From assembly GCF_004005905.1 (NCBI RefSeq), contig NZ_SACO01000006.1:1-64000 (forward strand): DNA of 64,000 bases, read 5' to 3'. This DNA comes from Novosphingobium umbonatum. Its GTDB lineage: Bacteria; Pseudomonadota; Alphaproteobacteria; Sphingomonadales; Sphingomonadaceae. Positions within the stretch are counted from its first letter, which is position 1. Every line of letters begins with the position of its first letter. The position numbers and the translations under genes are program-made. This document shows, piece after piece, positions 62,780 through 64,000 of this stretch. Under the pieces are notes generated by a model, which was not told the DNA's origin, made no database searches, and saw nothing but the letters and a program-made list of their open reading frames with translations.

Positions 62780-63687
62780 GCCCGCAGAATATCCTCTGCC
62801 GCATGGCCATGTTCATCCACATGGCCTTCGGGATCGGGATGGATCAGGATTTCCACGCCGGGGAACTCCTCCAGAATCTTGACCTCGATCTCGTCCATCA
62901 CGCGATGCGCTTCGGCGACGGTCATCTGCCCATCCACCCAGACGTGGAATTGCACGAAATCACGATGGCCGCTGGTGCGGGTGCGCAAATCATGCACGCC
63001 GCGCAATTCAGGGTGACGGCCCAGAACCTTCAGGAAATGCTCGCGCTTTTCCTCGGGCCATTCGCGGTCCATCAAATGGTCAATCGCCTCCTGCGACGCA
63101 CCCCATGCGCCCCATGCCAGCCAAAGCGCGATGCCCAGACCGAACAGCGGATCGGCCAAAGACCAGCCCAGATAATGGTCCAGCACAAGGGCCGCGATCA
63201 CCGCCAGATTGAGCAGCAGGTCGGATTTGTAATGCAGATGGTCGGTGGCAATGGCCAAGGATTGCGTGCGGGCGATCACATGCCGCTGCCACGCCAGCAG
63301 CGCCAGCGTGCCAACAATCGCCACCAGCGAAACGGCAATGCCCTCGCCCGCGCCTTCAACCCGCCCGCCTTCGACCAGCCTTTGCACCGCCTGCGCGCCA
63401 AGACCCACAGCCGACATGGCGATCAACACCACCTGCACCATGGCCGCCACCGCCTCGGCCTTGCCATGGCCGAAACGGTGATTCTCGTCCGCGGGCATGG
63501 CCGCCACCCATACGCCCACCAAAGTGGCGGCACTGGCCAGCAGATCAAGCGCTGTATCGGCCAGACTGCCCAGCATGGCGGTGGAGCCGGTGGTCCATGC
63601 CGCCCAGCCCTTCAGCCCGAGCAGCAGCAAAGCCATGCTCATGCTGGCCATGGCCGCGCTGCGATTGAGATGGGCAGAAGCGGTCAT
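62776..63687 (-). CDS. fieF: Cation diffusion facilitator (FieF-like metal exporter)
   Basis: A 303-residue CDF transporter. Six helices carry the metal site LADTALDLLASAATL (Asp in helix 2) and ATDHLHYKSDLLLNLAV (His/Asp in helix 5). The charge-bearing ENHRFGHGKAEAVAAM loop marks the FieF group. A cytoplasmic ferredoxin-like domain follows, ending in a His-rich tail (HPDPEGHVDEHGHAAED). It exports Zn, Fe or Mn by proton exchange. ATG at 63685-63687 lies 7 nt past the pdxH stop, so the genes are probably co-transcribed. Confidence 0.9.
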   Translation of the reverse strand: MTASAHLNRSAAMASMSMALLLLGLKGWAAWTTGSTAMLGSLADTALDLLASAATLVGVWVAAMPADENHRFGHGKAEAVAAMVQVVLIAMSAVGLGAQAVQRLVEGGRVEGAGEGIAVSLVAIVGTLALLAWQRHVIARTQSLAIATDHLHYKSDLLLNLAVIAALVLDHYLGWSLADPLFGLGIALWLAWGAWGASQEAIDHLMDREWPEEKREHFLKVLGRHPELRGVHDLRTRTSGHRDFVQFHVWVDGQMTVAEAHRVMDEIEVKILEEFPGVEILIHPDPEGHVDEHGHAAEDILRA

Positions 63688-63694
63688 AAAAGCC

Positions 63695-64000
63695 TCATGG
63701 GTACAAAAGCGTGCTGGTCCAGCCACCATCCACGCGGGTAAAGCGGCGGCGTTCATGCAGGCGGAAGGGGCGGTCCATCCAGAATTCGATCGCCTGCGGG
63801 GCAAGGCAGAAACCGGTCCAATGCGGCGGGCGCGGCACAGCGCCGATCAGATGGCGCGCGGTGCTTTTGGCAATATCGGCGACAAATTGCCCGCGTGAGG
63901 ACAAAGGCGCGGACTGGTTGCTGGCATGGGCACCAATCTGCGAATCGCGGCTGCGACTGGCGAAATAAGCATCGGCCATCGCGTCGGGCACTTGGGTGAT
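63695..64000 (-). CDS. pdxH: Pyridoxamine 5'-phosphate oxidase (partial, C-terminal part)
   Basis: The 3' part of a gene running off the right edge; about 101 residues are visible. MADAYFASRSRDSQIGAHAS and the C-terminal APQAIEFWMDRPFRLHER with RFTRVDGGWTSTLLYP match the PNPOx FMN- and PLP-binding C-terminus. The enzyme makes PLP by oxidising PNP or PMP. An internal ATG at 63991 is not the true start. PLP supply connects to yggS, bioF and bioA in this window. Confidence 0.9.
   Translation of the reverse strand: MTQVPDAMADAYFASRSRDSQIGAHASNQSAPLSSRGQFVADIAKSTARHLIGAVPRPPHWTGFCLAPQAIEFWMDRPFRLHERRRFTRVDGGWTSTLLYP

Noticed and set aside
1-64000. tRNA or rRNA genes, CRISPR arrays, insertion sequences, prophage
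   Set aside because: No TPsiC-like GGTTCGA context outside genes, no regularly spaced direct repeats, no transposase or integrase frames and no phage structural genes were seen.

Overview
The window reads as chromosomal core DNA of a GC-rich alphaproteobacterium of the order Sphingomonadales, most likely Novosphingobium or a close relative. This is an inference from gene content: a methionine synthase split into two polypeptides, a GapR-type nucleoid protein next to a DUF1244 protein, a DUF3576-leuS-lptE-holA cluster, a lone acetoacetyl-CoA reductase and several short sphingomonad-like hypothetical proteins. I see no rRNA or tRNA gene, insertion sequence, prophage or CRISPR array. Genes are packed tightly, often with 1-4 nt stop/start overlaps.

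Layout. 1-106: the tail of a membrane protein. 161-5119: a tripartite EmrAB/TolC-like efflux operon divergent from its TetR regulator, with palindromic operator candidates between them. 5209-6350: an unknown protein convergent with an RluE-type pseudouridine synthase. 6351-6747: the only gene-free stretch above 300 bases; it holds a strongly structured minus-strand RNA candidate ending in an intrinsic terminator. 6748-9130: murA and galU, divergent cell-envelope genes. 9137-13458: a secreted beta-helix protein, two overlapping tandem RecQ paralogues and a small conserved-looking protein. 13615-19274: a methionine/SAM-cycle operon (ArsR-methyltransferase regulator, metF, metH part 1, metH part 2) headed by a perfect 22-bp palindrome. 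19413-24002: a small lipoprotein facing a pabB-pabC fusion, aminotransferase, RluA-type synthase and arfB operon. 24203-34141: an M1 aminopeptidase, an EF-hand protein / response regulator / sensor kinase operon, and divergent aminopeptidase P and oligopeptidase B genes; this is a peptidase-rich segment.

34162-38809: a long inverted-repeat element ahead of a thioesterase gene, an EthD-like protein, a CHAP protein, ftsK and a TenI/ThiE-like protein. 38832-42522: yggS-bioF-bioD-bioA, a biotin operon led by a PLP-homeostasis gene. 42544-46582: pyruvate kinase, DUF1244, gapR, yebC, a DUF3147 membrane protein and ruvC. 46593-54323: an exopolysaccharide cluster (periplasmic/TPR-like protein, BY-kinase, Wza-like export protein, Wzy/WaaL-like polymerase or ligase, initiating glycosylphosphotransferase), interrupted by a palindrome-rich 0.8-kb island carrying a small secreted-looking protein. 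54505-59167: holA, lptE, leuS and a DUF3576 lipoprotein. 59435-64000: an outer-membrane-like unknown protein, phbB, a small Cys-containing protein, a beta-lactamase-fold lipoprotein, a cation diffusion facilitator and the 3' part of pdxH.

Nothing amounts to a complete new defence or mobile system. The least explained items are the minus-strand structured RNA before rluE, the EF-hand/two-component operon, the palindrome-rich island in the polysaccharide cluster with a hairpin over a ribosome binding site, the inverted repeat that supplies the thioesterase gene's ribosome binding site, and the tandem RecQ pair.
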